Translations under genes and position numbers: made by a program
DNA from: Akkermansia muciniphila
GTDB lineage: Bacteria > Verrucomicrobiota > Verrucomicrobiia > Limisphaerales > F1-80-MAGS106
Assembly (NCBI GenBank): GCA_945865375.1
Contig: CAMBEJ010000004.1
Span: 19,654-83,653 of the forward strand
Reading direction: 5' to 3'
DNA: 64,000 nucleotides
Part shown: in pieces, positions 1-8,464 of the stretch
How the letters are laid out: every line of letters begins with the position of its first letter
Position numbering within the stretch: position 1 is the stretch's first letter
Notes under the pieces: generated by a model
Told to the model about the DNA's origin: nothing
The model's database searches: none
What the model saw: the letters and a program-made list of their open reading frames with translations, nothing else

Positions 1-35
1 GAGGCCCTAGCGATCAAACTTGCCCTAGCTCTCAA

Positions 36-172
36 ACCTCTGAACTCAGCAAAACGACCCTGTTTGGCCTGATGCTCGAGCAACTCTAATTCCCTGCTCC
101 TAATCGTAATCCTAATCCTAGCCAAACAGATTTGAAATTTGAACCACAGAGACACGGAGACACAGAGGGGGA
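36..172. repeat. Half copy of the TAATCG palindrome element plus CACAGAG repeat
   Basis: Positions 36-122 match the left arm of the complete element at 43987-44203: the CTCAG(C/T)AAAACGACC end, the CTCGAGCAACTC segment, then TAATCG/TAATCC units. The right arm is missing. At 137-168 a CCACAGAGACAC-type repeat follows, the same partner seen inside the copy at 55481-55860. Positions 183-194 carry GGGACAGACAAT, a motif found four more times in the window. No gene is seen in 1-541. Confidence 0.75.
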
Positions 173-541
173 AGAGTTCCAAGGGACAGACAATGTATTT
201 CTTCCCTGTTTCCGGTGGAATTGAGCATGGTCGCGGAGAAGTTTGGAAGAACTGCTCGCCCTCACCCCACCCCCTTCCCAAGGAGAGGGAGTTCAGTCGC
301 TCCGGGACCTGTCCTGCCCAAACCCTCGCAGCCATTCAAACCACTTGATTGTGTTGGCTGTGAGTTCGGTTCTCTATGTCCTCTCAAACTCTGTGCTAAA
401 TCCCAACCCGGGTTTTCAGGGCAGAGTTCTGGAGGACACAGAGCAGGAATGGAATGCTACCGGCACCGGCTCGGCTGGCGCCGGTCTCCTAACCGTTTTT
501 CGATTTGATTCAGCCGCCATCATAACCGATCATGAATCGCT

Positions 542-997
542 ATGAATACCCCCTCCGCTCCCAACCTCACACAACGTCCACCACGCAGCCCGCGTGTTCT
601 CCTCGGCGGTTACGTCCTCCTGGCCCGTATCCTCGACAAAGGGCGCGCCGAACTCGCCGGCACGGCGGGCGAATACAAATACAACAACCCGATTGACCGG
701 CACTGGTTTCGGTTCACCGGCGTCACCCCTGCGGCGTTAAAGACCGAGATCGCTGCCGCCAAGGGCGATGGCGACATCCTCGCGTGGGTGAAGGAGAACG
801 CGGAGCAAAAACGCGAGCCCTGGGAAATCCAGCATTGGAGCACCTACCACAACGAACGCGGCCCGGACGGAGACGTGGAGACGCTGGAGTTTTTCATCAG
901 CCGCATCAGTCCGTTGAGCAAGACCCGCGAAGATGTAAAAACTTGGTTCGATTACCTCGACCTCGACGACCACGTCACGTTTGGCGGCCGGGCGTGA
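542..997 (+). CDS. DUF5069 domain protein
   Basis: A 151-residue soluble protein. It carries the family's LGGYVLLARILDK opening near residues 21-33 and the WFDYLDLDDHVTF-like end, so it appears full length for DUF5069. The family has no established biochemical role; it is common in Verrucomicrobia and Planctomycetes. There is no signal peptide or membrane segment. It stands alone, about 500 bases upstream of the arsenic operon, with no operon partner. The ATG is preceded by a short GC-rich inverted repeat (ACCGGC...GCCGGT) near 459-485. The family call rests on remembered sequence pattern. Confidence 0.75.
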   Translation: MNTPSAPNLTQRPPRSPRVLLGGYVLLARILDKGRAELAGTAGEYKYNNPIDRHWFRFTGVTPAALKTEIAAAKGDGDILAWVKENAEQKREPWEIQHWSTYHNERGPDGDVETLEFFISRISPLSKTREDVKTWFDYLDLDDHVTFGGRA

Positions 998-1461
998 ACG
1001 GATGATTTACTTCACGACGAACCTTCTATCCATCTCAACATGCATGGCCGGTCGCTATCTTGAAACGCATTTCACGCCCGCCGTGATCGCCGCACAGCAG
1101 CACGACTTCGGTCGGGCGCAACAAATCCCGCCACAGACGAGCTGCGACCCGCTCCAATCCGGAAACTTAATTTGGTAATCCCTCTACCAGATCGCTCGGT
1201 TGGGCGGCTGGCTGGGCGGGAGAATTTTCGAGAACCACGACGCCTGACAATGGTTCTAACACTAGCCGTTTATCTTCGCGCACGCCGCCGATTTCATGGC
1301 AGGCATCGTCATTCATTACGCCTTGTTCAAAGGCCTCACGAAAACCGGTTCGCTCATCATTAACCGGTTCGCTCACCATTAAGTGGACGACCTATACATC
1401 GCCTAAAATCGCGCACATCGGCCGTTATGAAAAGGACGCAAGCGATCTGGTATTTCAATGA
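998..1461. other. Intergenic region without a supported gene
   Basis: Open frames here are short and have no recognisable motifs. Near 1343-1381 there is a tandem pair of CGGTTCGCTCA(T/C)CATTAA units. A related degenerate pair lies at about 3705-3737, just past the arsenic operon, so the operon is bracketed by similar short repeats. Confidence 0.5.
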
Positions 1462-1489
1462 TTGACCTATATGCACATGAAGGTATATT
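1462..1489 (+). promoter_or_regulatory. Putative promoter/operator of the ars operon
   Basis: TTGACC (1462-1467) and TATATT (1484-1489) are separated by 16 bases, a plausible sigma-70 promoter. The start codon of arsR at 1502 is so close that the leader would be only a few bases long, with AAAGG at 1496-1500 as the possible ribosome site. The stretch between the boxes is AT-rich with repeated TATAT, the usual place for an ArsR dimer to bind, but I see no perfect palindrome. Confidence 0.45.
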
Positions 1490-1501
1490 CCTGTTAAAGG
1501 T

Positions 1502-1912
1502 ATGCAACGTCCTCAGCTCATCGAGGTTTACAACTGCCTCTGCGACGAAAAGCGCCTTCGTATAGTCCATCTGCTCGCGCAGTCGCCGCTCTGCGTGTGT
1601 CATCTGCAAGACATACTCGGGTTGACCCAGGTCGCGGCTTCCAAGCGCCTCGCGTATTTGCGCCAACGCGGGCTGGTGGAGTCGCGGCGGCATGAGCAGT
1701 GGATGATTTACTCGCTCCCGGCGAAACGCACGCGTGAACTGGACTGGCAGTTACGCTGTCTTCAGGACTGCCTTACCACACACCCGGTCTTCGGTGACGA
1801 TTTACGCAAGCTGAAGGACCGCCAATCTGATTGCTGCTGGGTGGCTGGGGTAGCCGGTGCCGCGCTGACCGCATCCGTCCGCTCTTCGAAAAGCAAACTC
1901 ACGTCCAGATGA
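1502..1912 (+). CDS. arsR: ArsR-family arsenic-responsive repressor
   Basis: A 136-residue winged-helix repressor that should release DNA on binding arsenite. The metal-site motif LCVCHL is present with Cys31 and Cys33, followed by the recognition-helix region (LTQVAASKRLAYLRQRGLV) and the wing (VESRRHEQWMIYSL). A second cysteine pair (DCC, near residue 110) is in the C-terminal tail and might add a ligand. Its stop overlaps the start of arsC as ATGA at 1909-1912, so the two are translationally coupled. Regulation is probably autogenous through the promoter just upstream. Confidence 0.93.
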   Translation: MQRPQLIEVYNCLCDEKRLRIVHLLAQSPLCVCHLQDILGLTQVAASKRLAYLRQRGLVESRRHEQWMIYSLPAKRTRELDWQLRCLQDCLTTHPVFGDDLRKLKDRQSDCCWVAGVAGAALTASVRSSKSKLTSR

Positions 1913-2352
1913 CCAACCCATCCATTCTTATCCTCTGCACCGGAAACTCATGCCGCAGCCATCTGGCGGAAGGTCTCCTGCGGTCCCTAGCGGGCGACAT
2001 CCTCGATGTTCACAGCGCCGGTTCGAAGCCAGCGGGCTCTGTGCATCCCCTCGGCATCCAGGTGATGAAAGAAATCGGCATCGACATCTCGAGCCATCAC
2101 TCGAAGCACATGAACGATTTTCTCAAGCAGGACATCGAGACGGTGGTGACCGTTTGTGGCAATGCCGACCAATCGTGCCCGATGTTCCCCGGCCAATTAA
2201 ACCGGCACCACTGGGGCTTTGATGATCCGGCTCACGCCGTTGGCACGGATGCAGAGAAGCTCCTTGTTTTCCGCCGAGTGCGGGACGAAATCCGCCGCGT
2301 ATTGAGCGCTTACGCTGATGGCCGTCGGGATCAATTGAAGGCTGGGAAATAA
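1909..2352 (+). CDS. arsC: Arsenate reductase, thioredoxin-coupled type
   Basis: The product is 147 residues from the ATG at 1909; an in-frame upstream ATG at 1831 lies inside arsR and is less likely. It has the low-molecular-weight phosphatase P-loop CTGNSCR (Cys10 to Arg16) plus Cys83 and Cys90, the three-cysteine relay of the thioredoxin-dependent enzymes that reduce arsenate to arsenite. A thioredoxin reductase is encoded nearby at 10118-11047. It works with the Acr3 pump: ArsC makes arsenite, Acr3 exports it. Coupled to arsR by a 4-base overlap. Confidence 0.94.
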   Translation: MTNPSILILCTGNSCRSHLAEGLLRSLAGDILDVHSAGSKPAGSVHPLGIQVMKEIGIDISSHHSKHMNDFLKQDIETVVTVCGNADQSCPMFPGQLNRHHWGFDDPAHAVGTDAEKLLVFRRVRDEIRRVLSAYADGRRDQLKAGK

Positions 2353-2370
2353 CCTAACCCATCCGCGACC

Positions 2371-2589
2371 CTGAAAAGCTTCCAAATCTATGATGCCCGC
2401 AGCGGTTCGTGCGACCCAGTGCTGCGTCGCCGCGAGGGGGCCGAGCACCGTTACTTGTGCGAAGTCGTGGAGAAGCAATCCGCCCGCACCGCCCGCACCG
2501 CATGGCTGCCCTGGCAACCGGGGGAGCTCACCGGCCCCGATGCGCTAGCGCGGTTGGCGTCGTCTAAACTTGAACACGGAATCGCATGA
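2371..2589 (+). CDS. Small unrecognised ORF between arsC and acr3, no ATG
   Basis: The reading frame stays open from directly after the arsC stop, in the same frame as arsC, to a TGA that overlaps the acr3 start as ATGA (2586-2589). There is no ATG; the best start is CTG at 2371, giving 72 residues beginning LKSFQIYDARSGSCDP. The exact four-base overlap with acr3 suggests real translation, like the arsR/arsC junction. The opening (xKxFQIYD) recalls the start of ArsD chaperones, but the ArsD cysteine pairs are absent, so I do not assign it. It could also be a decayed fragment or a readthrough extension of ArsC. Confidence 0.45.
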   Translation: MKSFQIYDARSGSCDPVLRRREGAEHRYLCEVVEKQSARTARTAWLPWQPGELTGPDALARLASSKLEHGIA

Positions 2590-3668
2590 CCACTTCCTTT
2601 GACACTCCCAAACGGCTCGATTTTTTTGAGCGCAATCTTTGTCTCTGGGTTCTACTTTGCATGGCAGGTGGCATGAGCCTTGGCAAACTGCTTCCGGATC
2701 TCACCACGCGCCTCGCCCATTGGGAGTTCGGTCAGAATTCCCACGTCAATAGCATCATCGCAGTGTTGATCTGGATGATGATCTACCCGATGATGTTGAA
2801 GGTCGATTTCGGCGGTCTGCGGGGTGTGGCGAAGAAGCCCAGAGGCCTGCTCGTGACCCTGTTTGTCAACTGGCTTGTCAAGCCCTTCAGCATGGCGCTG
2901 CTCGGCTGGGTTTTCATGCAATGGCTCTTCTCTTCGACGCTCGGTTGGGTCGAGCCGGACACCGCCAAAAACTACACCGCGGGACTCATCATCCTCGCTG
3001 CAGCTCCCTGCACGGCGATGGTGTTTGTGTGGAGCTATCTCACCGATGGCGATGGCCCCTACACGCTCGCGCAGGTGGCCATCAACGATCTCATCATGGT
3101 CTTCGCCTTCGCACCGATTGTGGCCTTTCTTGTCGGCGTCAGCGGCGTGGCTGTGCCGAGCGGCGTGCTCGTCACATCCGTCGTCGTGTTCATCGTCATT
3201 CCGCTCGTGGCCGGCTGGATCAGTCGCACGGCTTTGATCAGAGGTCGAGGCTTGGACTGGTTCGAGCGGGCCTTCCTGCCGAAGTTCCGGCCCGTGACCA
3301 TCGTGGCCCTGCTTGCCACGCTTGTGCTCATCTTCGCCTTCCAGGCCGAAAACATCATCCGCAACTGGACCGCTGTGCTGCTTCTTGCTGTGCCGATTCT
3401 CATCCAGGTCTATTTTAACTCCGGCCTCACCTACGGCCTCATGCGCCTGTTCAAAGTGCCGCACAATGTTGCCTCCCCCGGCGCGCTCATCGGGGCGAGC
3501 AACTTCTTTGAACTCGCCGTTGCCGTTGCCATCACGCTGTTTGGACCCACCAGTCCCGCCGCGCTCGCCACTGTTGTCGGTGTGCTCGTGGAAGTCCCCG
3601 TGATGCTTTCCGTCTGCCGCGCTTGCAATGCCTCGCGCGGTTGGTATCAGCGGTCGTTGTCCGCTTGA
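2586..3668 (+). CDS. acr3: Acr3-type arsenite efflux permease
   Basis: A 360-residue polytopic inner-membrane protein of the bile/arsenite/riboflavin transporter superfamily. It shows the Acr3 signature APCTAMVFVWSYL, with the conserved cysteine at residue 142, then GDGPYTLAQVAINDL, and the late VLVEVPVML motif carrying the conserved glutamate. About ten hydrophobic segments are visible and the length is normal for the family. It expels arsenite using the membrane potential. It ends the arsR-arsC-orf-acr3 operon, coupled by ATGA to the small ORF upstream. Confidence 0.95.
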   Translation: MTTSFDTPKRLDFFERNLCLWVLLCMAGGMSLGKLLPDLTTRLAHWEFGQNSHVNSIIAVLIWMMIYPMMLKVDFGGLRGVAKKPRGLLVTLFVNWLVKPFSMALLGWVFMQWLFSSTLGWVEPDTAKNYTAGLIILAAAPCTAMVFVWSYLTDGDGPYTLAQVAINDLIMVFAFAPIVAFLVGVSGVAVPSGVLVTSVVVFIVIPLVAGWISRTALIRGRGLDWFERAFLPKFRPVTIVALLATLVLIFAFQAENIIRNWTAVLLLAVPILIQVYFNSGLTYGLMRLFKVPHNVASPGALIGASNFFELAVAVAITLFGPTSPAALATVVGVLVEVPVMLSVCRACNASRGWYQRSLSA

Positions 3669-4080
3669 AGCAACAACTCACCAAAGCGCTCCCATAAACT
3701 ACATGTCCGCTCATAATTAAAACGGATCGCTCACCGAAAGGCCGTCACTATTGGCTCAAAGCAATTCTTAACATCGGTTTGACCAGCGGAAAGTGGAATC
3801 TCCAGGGACAGACAATTAATTGGAGAAAGCACTTGAACGGGGAAGGGGGGTCTCGTTGAAGGGGTGGTGCGGCAAGGGAGGTTGAAGTTTGCGACGGAAC
3901 GACCCGTTGGGCATTGGCCCCTTTGTGGCCTCGTTACCTCTGTGGCTTGTCTATTTTGCCCCAGATGGGAGAACCAGGGGCCAACCAGGGGGTCCAGCTG
4001 AGGGAAGTTGAGCTGCTCGGGCTTCTCGCTCAACGGTCTCGTTTTACGGCGTTCAGGATGCTTGTCATGCGTCCTGATTC
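3669..4080. other. Intergenic region with short repeats
   Basis: No gene is supported. It contains the degenerate CGCTCA(T/C)...ATTAA pair near 3705-3737 that echoes the one upstream of arsR, and a GGGACAGACAAT motif at 3805-3816. The open minus-strand frame at 3731-4033 has no recognisable protein features. Confidence 0.5.
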
Positions 4081-5853
4081 ATGGTGATATCGCTGCCGTT
4101 CATGAAAATAAAATCTAATCGTCACCCCAAGAGCGTTCCAGCAAAACCGTCGCCTTCAATCCGCCATTATTCCAGCATTGTCCTGGATGGGCCAGATCGA
4201 GCGCCCAGCCGTGCGATGCTCTATCCTGTAGGTTTCAAAGCGGAAGACTTTCTCAAGCCTATTGTCGGCATCGCCTCCACATGGAGCATGGTGACCCCGT
4301 GCAACATGCACATCGACAAGCTGGCCAGTGAGGCCGCCGCTGGGGCCGATGCGGCGGGTGGCAAAGCGATCATTTTTAATACCATCACGATCTCTGACGG
4401 CATTTCGATGGGAACCGAAGGCATGAAATATTCCTTGGTTTCGAGGGAGGTCATTGCCGATTCGGTCGAAACGGTCGCGGGATGTGAAGGCATGGATGGG
4501 CTGGTGGCGGTGGGCGGTTGTGACAAGAACATGCCAGGATGTTTGATCGCCATCGCACGCTTGAACCGGCCCGCGGTCTTCGTTTATGGCGGAACGATCC
4601 TTCCGGGTTGTCTGACGGGGACAGGCAGGAAGCTCGACATCGTCTCCGTGTTCGAAGCCGTCGGGGCGCACGCCAACAAACTGATCGATGACAAGGAACT
4701 GCTGGCTATCGAGTCCTGCGCCATACCAGGCCCCGGCTCTTGCGGCGGAATGTACACCGCCAATACCATGGCCTCCGCCATCGAAGCCCTCGGCATGAGT
4801 CTGCCTAACAGCTCCGCTCAGGCAGCGACGTCCGAAGCGAAACGGGATGATTGTCGGCGTGCGGGCGCCGCGGTCGTGGAGCTTTTGAAAGCTGGGATTC
4901 GGCCTCGTGATATCATGACCAAAAAGGCGTTCGAAAATTCGATCACGGTCGTCATCGCCCTCGGGGGCTCCACGAACGCCGTTCTCCATCTGCTGGCGAT
5001 GGCCCATTCCGCAGGTGTGAAGCTGACGATCGATGATTTCACTCGCGTTGGGAAAAAGGTGCCCGTCATCGCGGACCTCAAGCCGAGTGGAAAACATTTG
5101 ATGTCAGAACTGGTGGCCATCGGCGGGATTCGGCCTCTCATGAAAATCCTGCTGGATGCAGGGCTTTTGCATGGCGACTGCATGACGGTCACGGGCAAAA
5201 CCATGGCGGAAAATCTCGCGAAAGTCCCTCCATACCCCGCCGGGCAAACCATCATCCTGCCGCTGGATAAGCCGATCAAAAAGGACAGTCACCTGGTGAT
5301 TCTGAGAGGCAATCTCGCTCCAGAAGGCGGCGTCGCAAAAATCACGGGCAAAGAGGGCCTGGTATTTACCGGCAAAGCAAAAGTGTTTAACTCGGAAGAG
5401 CTGGCGATGCGCGCCATCCTCGACGGCAGCATCAAAAAGGGACATGTCGTGGTCATCCGCTATGAAGGTCCCAAAGGCGGCCCTGGCATGCGCGAGATGC
5501 TCGGCCCCACTGCAGCCATCATGGGCCGTGGCCTTGGCAAGGAAGTGGCTCTCATCACAGACGGTCGGTTCTCAGGGGGCACCCATGGGTTTGTGGTGGG
5601 CCACATCACTCCTGAAGCCTACAACGGCGGGCCTCTCGCCCTCGTCAAGAACGGGGACACGATCATCATCGACGCCCATAAACACGAGCTCAACCTCGGG
5701 ATTTCCGCCCAGGAAATCAAAACGCGCCGCAAAGCCTGGAAGCCCATGAAACCGCGCTACACACGAGGGGTTCTGGCAAAGTACGCGAATCATGTGACGT
5801 CCGCCTCGCTCGGAGCGGTGACCGACTACAACCTTGATCTCAGCGTTCGATGA
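4081..5853 (+). CDS. ilvD: Dihydroxy-acid dehydratase
   Basis: The Fe-S enzyme that dehydrates dihydroxy acids to 2-keto acids in valine and isoleucine synthesis, also feeding pantothenate. It has the cluster motifs [11 protein letters not shown] and [15 protein letters not shown], the TPCNMH motif near the start, and the substrate-loop signature [15 protein letters not shown] near the end. At 590 residues it is slightly long; ATG at 4105 (MKIKSNRH) would give 582 and may be the true start. Its stop overlaps the start of the following SGNH hydrolase (ATGA, 5850-5853), so they are probably cotranscribed though functionally unrelated. Confidence 0.95.
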   Translation: MVISLPFMKIKSNRHPKSVPAKPSPSIRHYSSIVLDGPDRAPSRAMLYPVGFKAEDFLKPIVGIASTWSMVTPCNMHIDKLASEAAAGADAAGGKAIIFNTITISDGISMGTEGMKYSLVSREVIADSVETVAGCEGMDGLVAVGGCDKNMPGCLIAIARLNRPAVFVYGGTILPGCLTGTGRKLDIVSVFEAVGAHANKLIDDKELLAIESCAIPGPGSCGGMYTANTMASAIEALGMSLPNSSAQAATSEAKRDDCRRAGAAVVELLKAGIRPRDIMTKKAFENSITVVIALGGSTNAVLHLLAMAHSAGVKLTIDDFTRVGKKVPVIADLKPSGKHLMSELVAIGGIRPLMKILLDAGLLHGDCMTVTGKTMAENLAKVPPYPAGQTIILPLDKPIKKDSHLVILRGNLAPEGGVAKITGKEGLVFTGKAKVFNSEELAMRAILDGSIKKGHVVVIRYEGPKGGPGMREMLGPTAAIMGRGLGKEVALITDGRFSGGTHGFVVGHITPEAYNGGPLALVKNGDTIIIDAHKHELNLGISAQEIKTRRKAWKPMKPRYTRGVLAKYANHVTSASLGAVTDYNLDLSVR

Positions 5854-6590
5854 AAACCCGAGGAGTCTGCACATTGCCAAAACGGATCGCGGTCCTGGCT
5901 GGGTGCATCGTCTTATGGTCCCATTGTTGCATCCTGCCTGTTCTCGGCGAAAAACTGCACCCTGCGGAACAGGCCACGCTGCCTGATGGGGCCCGTTTCA
6001 AGCGGGAAATCGAAGCTTTCCTCTCGAGCGACGCCACCAACTCGCCCGCGAAAAAGGCGATCCTTTTGATCGGCAGCTCGAGCATTCGAATGTGGACAAA
6101 TGTGGCGTCAGACTTTCCAAAACATCGCGTCATCAACCGAGGTTTCGGCGGTTCAGACATTTCGGACTCCATCGCCTACTCGGACCGGATCATCTTCCCC
6201 TACAAACCGAGACTGATCGTGTTCTACGCGGGTGGCAACGACATCAACGGTGGCAAGACTCCTGAGGTTGTCTTGGATGATTTCAAACGGTTTACGGCCA
6301 AGGTGCATCAGAGCTTGCCCCGAGCCAAGATCGCTTACATCTCCATTGCCGGCAATCCGTCCCGATGGGCTCAAGTGGACCGGGTTAGGAAGGCGAATTC
6401 ATTGATAGCGCAATTCGCAAAGTCCGACAAACGGCTTGCCTACATCAATGTCTTCGACCCCATGCTCGGCGAGGACGGCCTTCCCAGACCCAACATCTTT
6501 CTCAAAGACCGGCTCCACATGAACGAGCAGGGTTATGCGATATGGAAACGGGTTGTAGCACCGTTCCTGGGATCCCCGGATCGCAAGTAA
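5850..6590 (+). CDS. Exported SGNH/GDSL hydrolase
   Basis: A 246-residue esterase-fold protein with an N-terminal hydrophobic segment ([21 protein letters not shown]) that looks like a signal peptide, so it likely acts outside the inner membrane. Block I is [11 protein letters not shown] (nucleophile Ser), the Gly block is RGFGGSDI, the Asn block is YAGGNDI, and the catalytic Asp/His block is [10 protein letters not shown]. This subgroup commonly deacetylates or deacylates carbohydrates, but the substrate cannot be read from sequence. Coupled to ilvD by a 4-base overlap. Confidence 0.85.
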   Translation: MKTRGVCTLPKRIAVLAGCIVLWSHCCILPVLGEKLHPAEQATLPDGARFKREIEAFLSSDATNSPAKKAILLIGSSSIRMWTNVASDFPKHRVINRGFGGSDISDSIAYSDRIIFPYKPRLIVFYAGGNDINGGKTPEVVLDDFKRFTAKVHQSLPRAKIAYISIAGNPSRWAQVDRVRKANSLIAQFAKSDKRLAYINVFDPMLGEDGLPRPNIFLKDRLHMNEQGYAIWKRVVAPFLGSPDRK

Positions 6591-6623
6591 TCTGTTCTGT
6601 TCAACCTTGATCCCGCAGTTCAT

Positions 6624-6770
6624 TTAACCGCAAAGAGCGCAAAGAACACATAGAGAATGGGTTGCGAAACACGGTGATTCTTCAAATCATCACCGAGGAG
6701 GTAAGGATCATCCCTCTTTCAGAACTCCACAAGTTCTTGCCTCTGCGTTCTCTGCGTTCTGTGCGGTTAA
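6624..6770. repeat. Palindromic intergenic repeat, CGCAAAGAG type
   Basis: TTAACCGCAAAGAGCGCAAAG at the left is answered by CTCTGCGTTCTGTGCGGTTAA at the right, leaving roughly a 30-base imperfect stem around an 80-base loop. It sits between two convergent genes (5850-6590 and 6791-7978), where a large hairpin could act as a two-way terminator. The same style of repeat occurs at 22428-22515 and 57995-58098. Confidence 0.75.
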
Positions 6771-6790
6771 TTCAATGGCTCTTTCCAGGT

Positions 6791-7978
6791 TCAACTCTGA
6801 CTCAGCCGCTTCTGGGGTGCTTCGAAGAAACGAGCGTGGGCTTCTTCGAGGATTTGCGGAATCCTCCCGGCAAACGGGCTGCTCGCGATCACCTGTTGCA
6901 AATCGTTCTGGGCGGCCTTGACAGACGCCGCATTCTCTCCCGGGAACCAGTGATCCGCTTGCCCCAGAAGGTTGTAGCGCATCTTTGCCCAACCGACCAG
7001 ATCCAAGGATGTCGCATAGGTCCAGAGGCGCAGGATCTCCGTGACATTGACGCGCCCTGGCACATCGACGTAGTGAGGCAACCCCTCAAACCATCGCGCG
7101 CACCAATCGCTTCCCAATGTCCTTAGCATCTCCTGGCGCCATCCGTTTTCAATCGGGGCAATTGTTTCCGGGATTTGATCGTAATATTGCAGTGCCGCGA
7201 CGTGCTCATCGAAGTCCGTCGGGCGGGCCGCGCCACAACTGAGCGTGTGAACCTGAGGTCTGCTGAGGCAGTAAAGGTCGTTGAACTGCATGGGAGTCAG
7301 CGGACGGCACAACGCCACCAGCTTGGCAGGTGGCTCATAGAGTTTTCCACCTTTGTCGTTCGGACTGATGATAAAAAGCCCCATATCCAGGCGATTCGCC
7401 GCCTCCACCGCTCTCCAGTTGAGGTCGTTCACAAAATACCAATGAATATTTATGTAATCGAAGCCCGCGCTCTCCACGGCTTCCAGGATGATGTCGGTTG
7501 TGGCGTGAGTGGAGAACCCGATGAAACGCGCTCTTCCTTCGCGTTGCAATTTGCGGGCAGCCTCGAGGCATCCGCCCTTGCGCAATGCCCAATCCAGGTG
7601 TTCGCGGTTGTTGATGCCGTGAAGAGATAACAGATCCACGTGATCCAGTTGCAAATACTCCATGGACTTCTCGAAGGTCGCCACAAATTCCTCGGAGCGC
7701 GCCATCGGTGCCACCTTGGTCTGGACGATGATCTTGTCACGAGCCACGCGAGGCAGCACCCAACCCAACTGCATCTCGGAAGAACCGTATCCGCGGGCGG
7801 TTTCGATGTGATTAATGCCCAGTTCGAGGGCGCGAAAAATCGTCGCCTCCAGATTGTCCTGTCCTTCCACGGGAACCTCCCCCGGGGACACATCCTGCCA
7901 CTTGTGCTGGTAGCGCATCCCACCGCAGGAAATGACAGGCATCCGCAATTCTGTCCGGCCAAATCGGCGATATTTCAT
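6791..7978 (-). CDS. Aldo/keto reductase family protein
   Basis: A 395-residue NAD(P)H-dependent oxidoreductase-like TIM barrel. From the ATG at 7978 it begins [21 protein letters not shown], the classic opening. The catalytic tyrosine is in [12 protein letters not shown], and the barrel strand [11 protein letters not shown] and [12 protein letters not shown] follow. A roughly 100-residue C-terminal extension (from [12 protein letters not shown]) is the kind seen in the large AKR subgroup, but no Fe-S cysteine motif is visible. The longer frame to 8128 only reads repeat DNA as Ile-Thr repeats. Substrate unknown. Confidence 0.85.
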   Translation of the reverse strand: MKYRRFGRTELRMPVISCGGMRYQHKWQDVSPGEVPVEGQDNLEATIFRALELGINHIETARGYGSSEMQLGWVLPRVARDKIIVQTKVAPMARSEEFVATFEKSMEYLQLDHVDLLSLHGINNREHLDWALRKGGCLEAARKLQREGRARFIGFSTHATTDIILEAVESAGFDYINIHWYFVNDLNWRAVEAANRLDMGLFIISPNDKGGKLYEPPAKLVALCRPLTPMQFNDLYCLSRPQVHTLSCGAARPTDFDEHVAALQYYDQIPETIAPIENGWRQEMLRTLGSDWCARWFEGLPHYVDVPGRVNVTEILRLWTYATSLDLVGWAKMRYNLLGQADHWFPGENAASVKAAQNDLQQVIASSPFAGRIPQILEEAHARFFEAPQKRLSQS

Positions 7979-8050
7979 GGAGTCAGAGCATGACAATCTC
8001 CCTGGAGGAGCGCAACACTGGCGACACCACTCATTGCGGGATGGGCGCAA

Positions 8051-8390
8051 CTCAGATTTTTCGTCCTCGCGTTTCCTACTCGTAATCGTAATCGTAATCG
8101 TAATCCAATGAACCGCCGATTCGACCACTACGAAAAGCTGGAGGTTTACCTTTTGACAATGCCCGTGGCCTCGTTTTGGAAAGCGCCGCTGCCCTGGATG
8201 CGCTCGTGGCCAAAGGCCGATGTCCTGGGCAGGAAGTTCTGACAGGACCGGACTGCCTGTGGAGCGTCGTTTCGATGCTGGTCGCCTAGATAAAGGTCAA
8301 CTCTGATTATTGGTTGCACGAGGGAAACCCGGGATAGGATTACGATTACGATTACGATTACGATTACGAGAAGATCCTGAAAAATCTGAG
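8051..8390. repeat. 340-bp element with hexanucleotide arms and terminal inverted repeats
   Basis: A perfect 12-base inverted repeat, CTCAGATTTTTC at 8051-8062 and GAAAAATCTGAG at 8379-8390, bounds the element. Just inside are four CGTAAT units (8081-8104) and five ATTACG units (8339-8368), also mutually inverted. The interior holds a 44-codon ORF (8108-8242) starting [14 protein letters not shown]. That short stretch resembles the start of four-helix-bundle (23S intervening-sequence type) proteins, but the rest does not match. It may be a decayed cargo gene. Confidence 0.75.
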
Positions 8391-8464
8391 ATGCGCACTA
8401 CCCACCTGAATAATTACGAAAAACATTGCACTCCATGCGGGCTGTGGTTTTTTGAGAGAAGCAA

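Noticed and set aside
2652..3464. A 270-residue open frame antisense to acr3
   Set aside because: It is the reverse frame of a strong transporter gene, is rich in His/Asp/Glu in the pattern of a mirrored hydrophobic protein, and has no ribosome site.
3731..4033. A 100-residue minus-strand frame
   Set aside because: It overlaps a GGGACAGACAAT repeat and has no motif or ribosome site.
4156..5097. A 313-residue frame antisense to ilvD
   Set aside because: The ilvD frame has all family motifs; the antisense frame has none and no partner.
7979..8128. Ile-Thr repeat extension of the aldo/keto reductase
   Set aside because: It is the CGTAAT arm of a repeat element; the family starts at MKYRRFG.
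8081..8368. CRISPR array
   Set aside because: The repeats are 6-base units in two inverted blocks, with no spacers of constant size.
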